From contig RQOL01000828.1 in NCBI GenBank assembly GCA_013076295.1, forward strand, positions 3,216,719 through 3,280,718: a stretch of DNA of 64,000 nucleotides. The letters run 5' to 3'. This document shows, in pieces, positions 21,301 through 36,300 of the stretch (position 1 is the first letter of the stretch; each line of letters starts with the position of its first letter). A program made the position numbers and the translations under genes. Origin of the DNA: Sanderia malayensis (Eukaryota > Cnidaria > Scyphozoa > Semaeostomeae > Pelagiidae). Below the pieces are notes generated by a model. That model was not told where the DNA came from. It made no database searches and worked only from the letters and a program-made list of their open reading frames with translations.

Positions 21301-24300
21301 AGATTTGTTTCAGTAAGATTTTTAAGTTTTATATTCTTACGAAGACCTTTTCGTTTATATGTTAGGAATTTATCGAAAGTGGAATCGCAAGAAAAAGTTA
21401 TGTTCCTGGAATGAAACATAGTAAGTTATCTCGTCTTGGTCACTTCACATAATCGATCTATTTTTTAAGATGGCGAAATTTTATTATATTAAATTCTTCT
21501 TTCTTTTCAGTTCTTCAACCAATTAATGCAAGTACAAAGTTAAAGCTTAATACGAAACCAGGCACAGATATGAATATTCCTCAAGTAAGATATTACTTCG
21601 TTATATATAATATATTCTTTGTTGATATTAATCTTCTTCTTATATACATTCATCTTTTTATCTTCTAGTTTTCTTCTGTTCTCTTTTATCCTTTTATTTT
21701 TTATCCTTTTCTATGACACTCTCCATGTTAAACTTTCTTTTCAGGTGTTCTTAAGTTTATTAATGGAAGAGTTAGCGATTTGTCTCAGCAAAACACAGTA
21801 TCACAGTGCGATGGAAATTGTTGAGTCATTCGAGATGATGAAACGCAATGAACCATTCAGAAAATACAGACCAGACACACCATTGAAAGAAGCAATCCGT
21901 CCATGGTGAGAATACGACTGAATTGCATTCCATAAATTACCACACACCTGCTTAAATAAGCAATTAACTGATGCATCATGTTGATCGACGTTATTTCAGG
22001 TGGAATTATGCGATAATAAGCATTTTAGAAGAGGATGTAAGAAGGAGATTCAGAATGTGGAGTTGGAAACATATTAAGATGCACAGGTTCATAATCTTTT
22101 TGTTTTATTAATACTTAATATTTACGTTTCCTTACAGTTTGAGTATTGATAATATGTTTCTTTTATTTAGAGATCTATGTGATGAATATAAGAAGAAATA
22201 TTTGGAGAAACTGACACAAAAGAATCCATCCAAATCATTGATAAAGGAACTTGAGGTTTGTGTTGTCAAAGAATACTTGTTTTATGATGATTTTTGTATT
22301 GTTGCTGACGTTTTTTATTTATTTATTTTTTTTAGATGATGGAAATGAAACTGAATGTTGTTAGTATTACAATTTTCCGACAGAAAGCTCTGAACGAGGT
22401 ACAACTATGTTTCCATATTCAGAGAATTCTCTTATAAACCCAATTTCTTCCATTGGCAAATTGTTAGCAAATGATTGTCACGTACAATGCTTTTGACAGT
22501 TATTGATTTATTGTTTTGTTAAAGGCATCTCGTTTAAAGAAGAAGAAATCTGAAGATAAAAAGAAGGGATTTTTCGATGGTTGGTTTTCATCTAGTAAAT
22601 CCAAAGTAAAAACAACCAGCAACAAATCACTTGAAGGTAGGTTTTTGGATTGAGATTTATCAATTTTGCTTTAAATCTATAGCAGAGAAATGAATTTACA
22701 AATAAATAACCTTTTATTTCATCAGATCTTATTCCTGAATCACAAAGAGCAGAAGAGATGAAGAAGTTATACAATGCTATAGGCTACAGTGAAAATGAAG
22801 TGATAACTCCTTTTTCTAAAGAGGTTGGAGTGCTTTGTTTTCTTTCCTCGTTCTTTTTCCATCATTCCAACTTCTTCATTTACGTCTGTCTTCTTTCGTT
22901 GATTCTGATTACCTTCTTCTTTTATCACAGTATGTTGCAATGAGGTTCTTCTTTCACCTCAAGAAGATCACTATTATTCTTAAAGAAGATAATGTCAGGT
23001 ATGCCAGCTATAACCACTTCTATGAAGACTCTAAACTATTAACATAAATATGTTTCCAAAGTAGCAATAATTAAAATACCTCTGTAATTTCTCGTTTTAT
23101 TTCTTGTTTATGTCAGAGATGCTGTTGAATTGGAAGTCATGCGCTTTACACTAGAAGATCTATTTGCAAATTTTTCTCAAAGACCTTCAGCTAACGCTAT
23201 CAAGTAAATAATATTTTCTCAATTCTAATTGATTATAAATTCCAACTTGTTTCTCTTTTTGTATTTACTCTCCGATTTTTAACAGAGTCTCAGCCAAGGT
23301 TGACACGCTAAGATTATATGGCACTGAGAATGATGGTATCACTCCTGTTATGGTGCGCTCCGTTCAAAAGGAATCTGGTAATTCTTATCACGCATTTGTC
23401 CCAATACTCCTTTCATTCAACTCTGATCTTCAACTCTTGCAGCCATCTCTGTTAATTGCTTGGGTATTCCTTTTTTCTTTGCCAGGCTCACACGAGAACC
23501 TTGCTTTGGTGAATGTATCATTTGAAACGAATCCTCTTGAAAAACCAGATGTTGATCAGTTAGTCACTGCTTTCATCCAACCTGTAGAAATCGTCTACGA
23601 TGCTGTAAGTCAGCTTCGCATTGATGTTTCAACTACCATTGGTTCTTGTAAAGATATATACTGCTTGTCAAGTATGAAATGGTTGAATTGTTTACAATTG
23701 TAATTGTTTTTCTTGTAGTTTACAGTCGAGCAAATACTTGGTTTTTTCAGACCACCACAAGATGTAATTCTTAAAGAGTAAGTTAAGTGTTTTCATTTCT
23801 CAGAAGCACAATAATATGTGTTTACTCTATCTTGGTTGATTGGTTTATTGCTTGATTTATTGATTGGTTCATAGTTTGCAAGATAAAGCATATTCCACAT
23901 TCAATGAGCTGCGAATGAATAGCACTGCTGGTTTACTTTACGCCATGGAACATCACAGTGTTCGTATCCCAATGTTATTCACAATTTTAATTGTTTGTAT
24001 AACTCTGTTGGTTAGTCTGTGTAATGTTTAAAACATTTTTTGTAGGTTACAGATATATCTGTTTCTTTGAAAGCTTCTTATCTCATCATTCCTGAAGGTG
24101 GAATTTTCTCAAGGTATGCAAACAACTCATCCTAAGCATTTTATTTATTAGTATTATCGATTATATAATTACTTATTATTTGTTTTCTTTCAGCTGCAAA
24201 AATATGCTAGTAATTGATTTTGGAAGCTTGAAAATAATTAGTGATCCAGACCAAGAAAGAGTTATCAATATCAAGGTACTGGGTTGTGTCGTGCACATGC

Positions 24301-27300
24301 GTACTATTACATGCACTGTGTTTGCTTGTCACATGCAATGTCATCTGAATACCGAATGAAGCAAGAGCTTGTTTCACTAATATTGCAGCGCAATATCCAC
24401 AGGGAATCCTGTTCTTGTTACTCCACAATGCCTGAAATTGTGCGAAATTGATTTATCTCAACTTTAAACAACTTTTCTCCTATTAAAAAGTTGATTTACT
24501 GAGCTTGATTTAATTCTTGAGTTCTAAACAGGTCTTTTTGCTTTATTTTCCTTACATTATCAGTTTTGCTTATTTTTCTTTCAGGAAATAGATGAGAGTG
24601 AAGTGCAGGATAAATGTTACGATCGATTTAATATGAACCTGACAGCTTTGCAAATTCTTTTATGCGAGAAAGGTAAAATTTCGTATTATTCAGCATATCA
24701 TTTTATATAGGTGTGTTTCTGTTGATACTAATGATAGTAATAATTGTGATTATCTTGAAGATCAAGACTGGAATTCTGCCAGATTCAATGACGTCACACC
24801 TCTGCATATTTTGTTTCCTATATCATTCGATGGTAAACTTGCCAAAGCACTCCTACCAGATGACCCAAGGCTGGCTCAGTAAGATATGATTAATGTATTC
24901 TTTTTATTCTCGATATTATCATGATTAATTCATTATCATGATTAATTCATGTTAATATTGAGAACATAATTATTGTTTTAATTCACTTATGTTTCACTGC
25001 AGAATTGTTGTTAGCGGCGTGCTTTCTGGTTTGGAAATTAGTTTATCTGACAGAAAAATAAAGCAACTGACAAACGTTTGTATTTCTATTTCTTTCTTCT
25101 TTGAATGTTCAAATCTGCTTATAAAATGCTTGGTCTAAGTCAGATGAGTCTCCTTATATATAGCTGCTTCTATTAGTTGCTGTGTTATATGGATAGCTAC
25201 ATTTGTTACTTAAATGGCTTTATTTATTTAATGATTTAGCTGGCAAACAGCATTCCTATTCCTGATCCATCTGGAAATATTGGAGAAGTCAAAGCAAAAG
25301 AATCGGCAACTGATAATCAAGTAATTTTAATGCTTCTATTTTTTCTTTTACTTTGAGCAATAGATTACCAATAGATTTTCGTTGTTTTGAATATATTTTT
25401 ATTTATTTTTTTCAATTTTGTTTAGATTTTGTCTGTTGTTGACATTGCATCGGCTGATCTGGCAGTTCCTTCTCAAATCGAATTCAAAAAGGAGACTGAA
25501 GCTGAAGGTTACTCCACACCACCTGATTCTCCAATCACCAACATCCAAGAAAGGTATTGGAAATTACATTTATCCTTCTTTGTTATTATTGGTATTAGGG
25601 GCGTTGCCTGGAAGACATTGCAGATGGAGTAAAAAGGAGGGAGGGAGAGAGCTAGAGAGTAGAGAAAGTACGAGATACGTATAAAGGTACAATGATGCAA
25701 TAAACCATTCATTGGCAGTAAACAATATAAACTAATGGTCTCTAAGTTTAAATATATTAAAGCTTAATTTGTAAGGTGACTATAGAATAATTGTAAACGG
25801 TTAGATTAACGTAAAAAATAAAAGATCATTATATCACAGCAATGTTGAAGAAGGTGAAAAAATCAAATTTGTGCTTGAAAAGGAGTCAGATGAAGATAGT
25901 GTTTATGAAACACCACCCGAATCACCTGAGCATTTGAAATTAAAAAGGTAAATATCACTTGTCGCGTGCGTGTGTTGTTGGGATAAAAAAACGAAGTTTA
26001 CTTCAAACCTGTGTGGTGTGACTTAACTTGTGTGATTAATTTATTAATTGGTGTTGCTTTAATGTACAAGGTATGTAATTAAATGCGTGAACCTTGTATG
26101 AACCTTGTATGTGTGTTGGTTCAATTGAAGTGATGTTGATTATACCTTTGTTACTTTCATGCTATTTTATTTTTCTGTTAGTTCTGGCCCTGCTTTTGAC
26201 GCGAGTATTGCAAATCAAGTGAAATTGGATCTTGATTTCAAAGTAAAGACAATTAAGCTGAATATTGGTTGTGTCAATGAAGAGAATGAAGATATTCCAT
26301 GTTTGACTTTCCATATTGATGACATCGAAAGTAAGATCAAGATTTGTAGATGGGATTTGATTGCCGAAGCTGCTATCAGAAGGCTTGTTCTTTGTGAAAT
26401 GACCCAGGGACCAAACGGTGGGCCTTTGGAAATACTCAGCACTCCTAAAGAATCACAGATGCTTCAAGTTACTTATAGGCAGGTTCGTACATGGTTCAAT
26501 GATTTATGATTTATGATTTATGATTTATGATTTATGATTTATGATTTATGATTTATGATTTATGATTTATGATTTATGATTTATGATTTATGATTTATGA
26601 TTTATGATTTATGATTTATGATTTATGATTTATGATTTATCTCTATAGCGGTCTAATCGTGCACCATAGTGCTCAATGTACAGAAGTACAGAGCGGTAAT
26701 AGAGTAGAAGCAAGAAAGGAGACTAGTTTTCTGTAACTCAGAGTTTCATGCTCTCGCAATCATCAGACAGACTATAATCTGTCTGACTATAATCTTATAT
26801 TATAGTCTGTCTGATGATTGCGAGAGCATGAAACTCTGAGTTACAGAAAACTAGTCTCCTTTCTTGATTTATGATTTATGTTTTATGATTTATGATTTAT
26901 GATTTATGGTTTATGATTTATGGTTTATGATTTATGATTTATGGTTTATGATTTATGATTTATGATTTATGATTTATGATTTATGGTTTATGATTGTAGT
27001 GTTTCTTTAATGGAATGGTAGCACTTGGTCCTCAATGGCTGCTTACTGATGAGGTAAAGTTTCAATTAGATGGCTTTTTGATTAACCTTTTAGACATTAT
27101 TGCATGACGCACTTTGCCAAATACTAAGATAATATCTTATTGACATTAAATGAGTGAATTTTTTCAATTTCAAGGCTCACAGAGCAATGGTATTGTATCG
27201 AGATGAATTTGAATCAACAGAACAAATTATAAAGTTTAAATTTGCCATGGTTTATGTTCTGTTGCATCAAGAAGCTTTACTGAAAATTCTCGAGCTGGTC

Positions 27301-30300
27301 AATAAAATCGTTGCTTCCATCAAGTAAGATTTCCAAATATTTAATTTTTCAATTGCTTAAAATTTTAATTGATTTCTTATCATGATAAATAATACATTGT
27401 CTATGTTATTTCTAGCTTTGGTGAGCTTGAGCCAAAGTTGGAGAAGGTTTCTTCAGCAATAGAATCACGAAAAGACGAATCAATTACGTCATTGGAAAAG
27501 AAAAAACCATCTGATAATAAAAACGTACATAAAACAAAGGGTAAGGGAATTAATATGCGGCACTTATTTAGGAAAGATCAACTTGGAAAGTCAATTAAGG
27601 CCAATTTGTTTCAGAAATGTTTCCATTTTCATTGTTGTATCATTGCTGATTTGTTTGTATATTTTTTGGTGTTAGAAATGAAAGTGAAAATGGGTGTTAC
27701 TGACGAGTTGATGATTCGAATCAAAGCAGAAATGGAAGGGGTTGTGTTGGAAGTTTGTTCTTCTAAGGTTCATCTTGCAGAGGCCTGCTTTAAAGGTGTT
27801 TTAAAATATAAATATATGCAATAACATTTGTCTGCTTATAACTGATAAAGCATTTTTTATTTATTGCTTTCTTTGTTTCTTTTCAGGACTATCCTCGCAA
27901 ATAGAAGTCAGTTCAGAAATGACTCAAGTGCAAGCAAGGTTTGTTGCCACTGCATAATAGTTCGCATGTAAAGGAGGTTATTCTACATTAACCTCTCTTC
28001 CATGCAATTTGATTTGCCCGTTGAAAATGCAGCTTTATTTATCATTACAGATTGAAGGATTTACAAGTCACTGATTGTTCTGAAGAAACCATTTATAAAA
28101 AAGTAAATTTTCAATTTCGTTGATGATGAGAAAAGTATCTTTCGGGACGTAAATAAACCTCTATCCTTATTAATGCAACTTCGTTGCTTGCTATAGTCAT
28201 GTATTTATTTTTAATTGAATTTTAGATCATCTCCATGGATAACGAAGAAGTATTTGACCTAGAAGTATGTAACTTGGTTGTTTTATTATCCCATTTGTCC
28301 ATTCAATGCTATTATAATTGTCCATGACATATCTCTTTTAATCAACACACAATGTTTGTTCAAAGTTGATTGAAATAACTTGCTTTAATAGATGGTTTTA
28401 TACAATAATGCAACGAAAGGCAATGAAATTGAAAACATGAACGCGGTAGATTTGTCATTGAGACTTGTTGTTGGCAGAATGAGGGCCATATACCTGCATC
28501 GTTTTGTCATGGACATGCTTGTAAGTCCCAATCACTTCTACTTTTCTTATTTATCACTTATTTATTTTATTTTGCTGAGCGGAACGTCAATGGGAGTGAT
28601 TGACTTTTTCTTTCAGGTTTTTGTTGATAACTTTCAAATTTCACAAGAGACTGCTGATTATGCAAAACAAAAAGCTGTTGAATCAACAGTTGCGGCTGTA
28701 AGAATTGTATTCAATTTCTTTATTCTTTATTTAATCTTCCACATGTTCTTCCTCCATGTTATCATCTTCTTCTACGTCGTCCTCCTTTCATGCTTGCCTT
28801 TCTATAATTTTCCTTTCCCGATTTCTAACCCTGGTTAATGATTTTTCTATTCGCAGATGGCAAGCATGAAAGAGTATAGTTCTCGTAATAAGCTAAACGT
28901 TACGATTCAAGCACCATTGATAATTGTGCCAATTAATTCAATATCTGAATTATGTCTCATGGTTGACTTGGGCCAGCTGAAAGTTCACAATAGATTCTGC
29001 CTCATTAAGACAACATCAGAAAGTGACGATGAACTAACTCAACCTGCTATCACTGATAATATGATCATCAAATTGACAGACTTGAAATTATCAAAGTAAG
29101 CTCATTGATTGATTTTATTGATTCATTCATTATTTGTAATGTTATTATTGCTTACTTTACTTCATTTCTTTTAGAGCATTTGTTAAGAACGGAGAAGAGG
29201 TTGCCGCGCAGAGGTTGCTAATTGAGCCAGTTACCTTGAGTCTTGACCTCATTCGCAGTCTCAGCACATGGAATCACCAGGTTCCTGAGATCGAGGCCAA
29301 AGGAGTTTTACATACTGTCAAGGCGGTTGTGAGTGAAGAAGACATCAGGGCTGTTATGGAAGTCGTCAATGGAAATCTTAAGGAAGGTTTTGAAGTTTGG
29401 GAAAAAGGTTTGTGCGTGCCAATAGAGTTTTTGCAGTTGTCAAATTTTCATCATACTGATTAATTGTTTATTCTTACATTTATGTTTGCAGAAAAAAAGA
29501 CGAAGCGTGCATTGTCAGAAACAAAAGATGAAGAAAGTGAAAGTGGTGACCAAGATTCTGTAGACGAAGGAAGTGTTGATGACAGCTTATTAAAAGGTGA
29601 GTTGAATTGGGTTTCATTTTATTTGCTATTTTCTTTGTCGTTCTATCTTATTTGTTTTATGGTGTGAATTTTCTTCACAGACGTAGTAAAAACATCAAGC
29701 GAATCTGGTGATATTTGGTTTAAAACAAAATTCAATTTTGAGGTTGAGAATGTTATATTGGAAATTTACTTGAAACCAAAAGACATGGTATGGTTATTTT
29801 CATTTAGTTTGCACATTCAATTACATTCTTAAATCAAAATTTATGTATTTTATGCTATTTTTCTTTGCTTCTATTCGAAGCTTGACGGAGAAGAATTCTT
29901 GGAAAGAGATCCATCACGTGGTGTGGGCAAATTTCTGATTGGTCATTTGGCATTAAGCGGAAGTATTCTTTCTGATGATACGATTTCAGTTTTCGTTTTA
30001 CTGGATACTCTGCAATTAGATGACTTGAGACCTGACAGAAATGGTGTTGTGAGGTAATGAAAATTTATCCCATTAGGTCTTTCTATTATTTGTAGCTTAT
30101 TATTTTTTGCAATTATTTGTCTTTTTGCCGTCCTAGGATCATTGAATGTAACAAGGGTTCCAGTTCTGACTCAAGTTCCGAAAGTTTAGATATGTTTGAA
30201 CTTATGTTTGAACGAAACCACCAACTCGATACAAAAGGTCAGCTTCTTGTACTTTGAAGAGTGGTATATCTTTATGAAGTTTTAACATCAACATGACTGA

Positions 30301-33300
30301 TTGCTTTTTTTTTCAGTGGAGATCAAATTGAAGAATCTATTGGTGATATTCAATGTTGAGTACATTATGGTGTTAGCAAATATATTCATGTCTGCAATGC
30401 CACAAAGTGAAATGATCGATGAAGGTGAGAAGTTGTCTTTGCCTCCAACGCCAACCCATTCAATTGCACTGGATGACGATGCAGCTAATTCACTGTTAAA
30501 GTCAGCGAGTCCAGTAACTACTGCAGCCGATAATAAGCCAATGGATCACATACCTGAATTTAGATGCCATGTCAGTGTTGCTAATCCAGAATTTGTCCTA
30601 CTTGCTGATGCGCAAGACCAAAACACCAATGCACTGTTTCTCAATGTGAGTTCGATTCTCAATGGTTGCTTGATTATTCAATAATTGAGTGATTCAATGA
30701 TTGACTGATTCAATGATTGAGTGATTCTATGATTAAGTGATTCGATGATTGAGTGATTCCTTAATTGAGTGATTCAATAGTTTATGATTGAGTGATATTG
30801 ATTTATTTTCTTTATAGACGTTACTTAATTTTACATATCAAGAGAGGTCTGGCCAGCAGCAAATGTTTGCATCTGTAGCAGATACAAAAATAACCTCCGC
30901 TGTTTTCAAAACAGAGCATCGCAAGCAAGCAGTGTCCCAGGTTTGCTATATATCAATCAGCTTCTGTTATTAATGAACCTCGACAACGATTGATATAACT
31001 ATATCCATTGTATTTTTTCAGGTTCTCTTTCTATCGTCGTTGACTTTGCATAGTTCTGCACCAATCGGAGGAAAACAACACATCAATGTCAACACAACAG
31101 TTGTTTTAATCAACCTATCACCGCTGACCATTAGAACAGTCATGGCTTGTTTGAATGTCATCTCTCAGCAACAAGTATGTCCAATCTCTCTTTCATTATC
31201 ACAACGTCTCTTTCGTTCGAACAGGGTTTTGAGAGCTCTGTTATTGTTTTCTATGCATTTCCAGGCAAACCAAGACAGTGAAGACGATGATAAAGATTTG
31301 TCAAGACTTTGGGATATTGAAGATATTAGAAACACAAAGAAATGGTATCTAGAAGCAGGTATCTCTTTATAATTCATCACCACACGTTGTTGTTATAGCT
31401 GTGAAGATATCTGCTAATGAACGTTGATAATTATAACTGTTTATTTTTGCAGGTGATGTAAACAGGTTGAGTCCTGGAAGCATGGTTTGGGCTCGAAGTA
31501 AGAGCGGGGATTATCAGCATGGTTTTCTGTCGCAGAAAGACACGCATTACAATGTTTATTTTTACCCGAAAGGAGAAGTGAAGCACACAGTGAAGGATAA
31601 TACATCTGTTATTTTGGATAAGGTTCCAAACGAGAATCGCATTCGTGTGGGCTCCAATGTCATTGCTTCAAATCCAGAGAAGGAGTGTTTTGAGGTTGGT
31701 AGAGTCAAACAAATATGGAGACCAACAGATGACAAGAAAAAATCGACTGTTGTTGAAAGTGGTTGGTGTGAGTTGAATGAAGAACCAAATGAATCAAAGT
31801 ATTTAATCACCAATTATTGGGATGATAAAGAACAATGGAAATCTATAAGATCGTTGCGACTTCTACCAAGACCCAATCAAAATGGTAGGAACATAGAATC
31901 AGCTATTTGTTATTACTTACATCTTTTGCTAGATTTTTTCAACTGGACACCCTATGGGGTCTTTCAATTTCAGTCAATGGTTGGTAGCCTTCTAGTGCGG
32001 GAGTCTTTTAACATCTGCTATCAGCGTTATGATGGTGTGTCTTTAATATATATCCTACATATTTGTTTAATTTCCAGTCACTCCTGGTATTGGCTCGTTG
32101 GTTTATGTTCGTATGAAGAACGGGGCGTATTCCAGAGGCAAAGTTCTCAAGATGCAGGATTTCAAGTGTTTCATTTATGTGTTTGAAATCAATGAAAGTG
32201 TGGTCCGCGATGCGGATGATCCAACTGCAGTTGTGCTTGCTCTTCATCCAAGACATGCTTACGTACATCGAGGAAGTAGAGTGATCTGCTTCAGACTTCA
32301 AGGCAAACAGTAAGTTGATCTCTTCAACTCAACATATACTTTATTTAGTTGTACTACATGTTTGTATTTATCAAGATGCACGTAGATTACTTAAAATACA
32401 TTCAATTAGCTTTGTCTATGTGAATAACACGTAACACCACCTATTAGAATGACTATAAAACAGTTATTTCTGTAGAGAGCTAATAGCTTCAAGATCAATT
32501 TGTGTTTTGATTAAGAATACACGTTTTAATTTCAGGTATCATCCTGGAAGAGTTCAGCAAATTCAAAGAAATGAGGTTTACATTGTGAATTTTGACGATG
32601 GTCAATCGGTTGCTGTTCGTATTGATCAAATGGTTTTAATACCAAAGCCAAACATAGATTGTATGTAATTTAATGATTTTAATTTATTAGCAATTATGCC
32701 CATGGAAAGCTGATTGTATTGAATAACGATCGATGGTGTATTTTATCTTGACAGTGGTTCCCAACACTGGTTGTTTTGTATTTGCAAAGACACCTTCCAA
32801 TCCTAATGTTTACAAAAAGGCTATCGTTGTTGAGAAGAACTTGAAGAGGATTACAGTGAAATTTCTGGACGGAAAGAAATTCACGTATAACATCAGAGAT
32901 TTTGGGGCTGTTTTATGGGACGTTGATCCAAATGCAGCAGATCTGCGTGTTGGTACATTGATAATCGGATTGGATGACGAGCACGGGTCTACACTCACAA
33001 TGTCTCGAGGGAGAATCCGAGAGATTAAGACGAACTCGCGTAAACGCACGATGTATTTAATTGACTTTGCCAATGAGTTCTCATTGTGGACAAGTTTGAG
33101 CAGAATACGAATGCTTCCTGAGACAGATGATACAGGTAATGATGCCTATTGTGTTTGACATTCGTAAAAAGCAAGACTTTTTGTCCGAACTGAGCCGTCC
33201 CAGTGTGCGTTTCTCGTTGACATGCCTAAGAATGGTTACTCTAGTTATTCAACTGATTTTCTTCTTGATGTTGTAGATTTTGTTGATGGAGAAGAAACTG

Positions 33301-36300
33301 AGACAAAAAGAATTGAACAAGTATATAAATATCTTGCAATTTAATCTGGAATATTTTTTACTTTTGTATGCCAAACTACAGTATACAGTAACAATATTTT
33401 GTTTCAGCTCGTTTTGGAAACTGAAGGGGTTCATTTGAAAATCGAGGGTTACTTAGGAGGACAATTGACCCCCTTGTTGAGTGTTGATTCAAAGTTGTAT
33501 GCCAATGTCAGAAACTTTACAAGCAATGTAAGTATCGAGACTTTATTCAGCATTTTGACTACCTCCTACTTTTTTTGAGTCTATCTCCACTGTCATTTTG
33601 CTCTAGCTGTGTGCAAATGCTACTTTGAACCTGGAAGCCTCATACTTCAATGATAAAGTTGCAGAGTGGGAGCCACTGATTGAACCAATCAGTTTACAGC
33701 ATTCGATGCGGTCAATTGAGCTTGAAATTTCGGTAAGCTAAACATTTATAGTTTGTGTATGTATTATAAAGGTATATTTCCTCTTTAAATGTATTATATG
33801 AGAACTAAGCTATGGTTTTCTTGTTTAGTATTTAACTTCAAGTGACGTAATGATTGATGGAGCTGAAGGTGAGGCTGATGCTGAAGAGGAGGCTGATGAA
33901 GATCTTCCAACTGTGCAGACTCCAATCACCACTCTGAAAATCGACTCAAAAGATCCAATTGAAACAACTATAACGAAAACTAGCCTCACGTTGCTACAGA
34001 ACCTTGGACAGGTGAGAACGTTTTTTATTATCTTGTGAAATGCAGCTAGTTTCTTTGGTTTTTAATGCTTGCAAAATGATGCGTTATTACCAGCTATGAC
34101 AATTGGATTGTGTTAGAAATGTATGCAACTTTTCAATTTAGTGTTGTCATAATATGATGTATTTTTTTGTAGGTTTTCAGTAAAGCTGTCTACGAAAATG
34201 AAGCTGGTTCAGAAATTTCAGAAGAGAAGCCTCCATTCGTCGTTCACAACATGGTAAATTATTTCATGATGATACAATCCATCTGTTTTGCCTGCTTTAT
34301 AGTTATGTTTGCTCTCAAGAATGATAATGTTTGGACCTACAGCCTTATAGAGCGCAATATGCTTACGTTTTTTGTTGTTTCTAGCTTGGAAAAGATGTTA
34401 TTATTCGTCCTGGAGATGTTATACGGGTATTCGAATTGTTGATATTTCTTTCTATCGTCCATCTCATTACAATCGTTTCTGGTAACTGTGTGATATGCCC
34501 TTAATTTGTCTTTCAGTTGCCAGAGAATCGGAATGAAGTCAATTTGCAGCATTCAATGAGTGCACATTTATTTTGGAGAAAAATCAATAATGACGATGAT
34601 GTATTTCGCAAAACACACAAATATGCAAAAATGAAATCACCATCGATTAACATCAAGGTATCATATTGTATTTGTTGTTTATAATTAATAACCATTAAAT
34701 ACAATCGATGTTTGCGTTATTATTAATTTGTAATTGTTTTTAAAGATTGATGGGTTTCACGAGATAAAAGAAATAGCAATACAAAGGCATCATTCCATGA
34801 TGATTGATATCATACCAGTTAATGTAAGTGAGATTTCTATTAAATAAGTGTTGCTTAATTTTTGCGAATAGTCACTTATCTTATTACTATGATTGTTATT
34901 TTGCTTTCATTTTGTAGTTGCTGAAATTAGTTGGACAAGATTATTCTGTTGTTGTCGATATCCAAGCAACAGAAGGACAGAAAATCATAGTTATCAGATC
35001 ACCTTTGCAAGTAAGTCAATTGATCTTGAATTATATCATTGAATGATAATATTGTTTTATACGAATTTGATTAATTAAAATGCATTGGATAATATCTTTC
35101 TGCTAGTAAGCAAGGAATCTTTGGCCGACGGGGATATTCATGTTTAAATTGATTTTAAATTTCCTTTGCTAGATTTACAATCATTTCCCGATGCCTTTAG
35201 ACATCTCATATGAGAATAAAGAAGGCGAACATCGACTGTTGTCAACAATTAAAGGAAATGAAATTTTCTCTGTACCCCTTGCCGTAGCTTATCACACTCA
35301 GTTGTTTGTTAAGCCTGCTGGATTTGGGTAAGTCTTCTATTTTGCTTATTGTATATTGCTTGCAATGTGATAATTAGGAAATTGCATGCTATATTTTTTT
35401 TATCTTTGCCTGCCCTGCAAGATTTCGAGCTTTCAGTCAACTTTCTCTGTCGTAAGATGTACCACAATGGGTGATTTTCGTTGTTACTAAAACCTGTTGT
35501 CCTTGTAGATATAAGGATACATCTGAAGGACTTGTTTGGAGTGAATTATCCGGTGAAGATTCCAGACGTCTTTTTGTTTGCACAAATGATTCAAGTCAAC
35601 CATTTTACATTCAGGCTAGTTGCTTCAATGTTTGCTTAAATTTGCTACCAACACAGTAACATTTTGTTCCTCACAATTAATATATTTATGTTATGCAACG
35701 CTTTTTTAGGTCATCTGTGAAGAGCAAAAGTATTCATCATTATCTGGATTAGAGAGATTTACTCCAAAATTTACTCTTCATTGCTATCCACCTGTTGTGA
35801 TCCATAATTATTTGCCAGCACAGTTGTCATATCGATCAAAGGTTTTTTATCCATTCATTTATTCATTCGTCTATTGAATCATTCATTAATTAGTTGGTTT
35901 GTTAATTTAATTCTTCAATCTTGCAGGGTATGTCGAGCTTTGAGCCTCTTAAGGGTGGAGATAACTGGCCTCTATTCAGTGTCAATGTTGCTGAAAACCC
36001 TGCTATTGAAATCGAGGTATGCTACCAATAAATACCTTAATTCTATTTATGTTAATTTGTTGTTAATAATCATGTTAATATATGCTGATGTATTTATTCA
36101 TTGGCAGGTTAAAGATTATCTATGCAAAGATTGGGTTGGTAGTTTCAGTATAAACCCAAGAAAAAGCAGTGATCCTACTAGCAAACTTGTGTTAATGCAA
36201 AAGGACAATGGAAACGAAAGCCTAACAGTACGCGGGTCTTATCAACCATCTTTACAATATATTACGATGCGTTATTATATCTTTGTGGAATCTGAAATGT

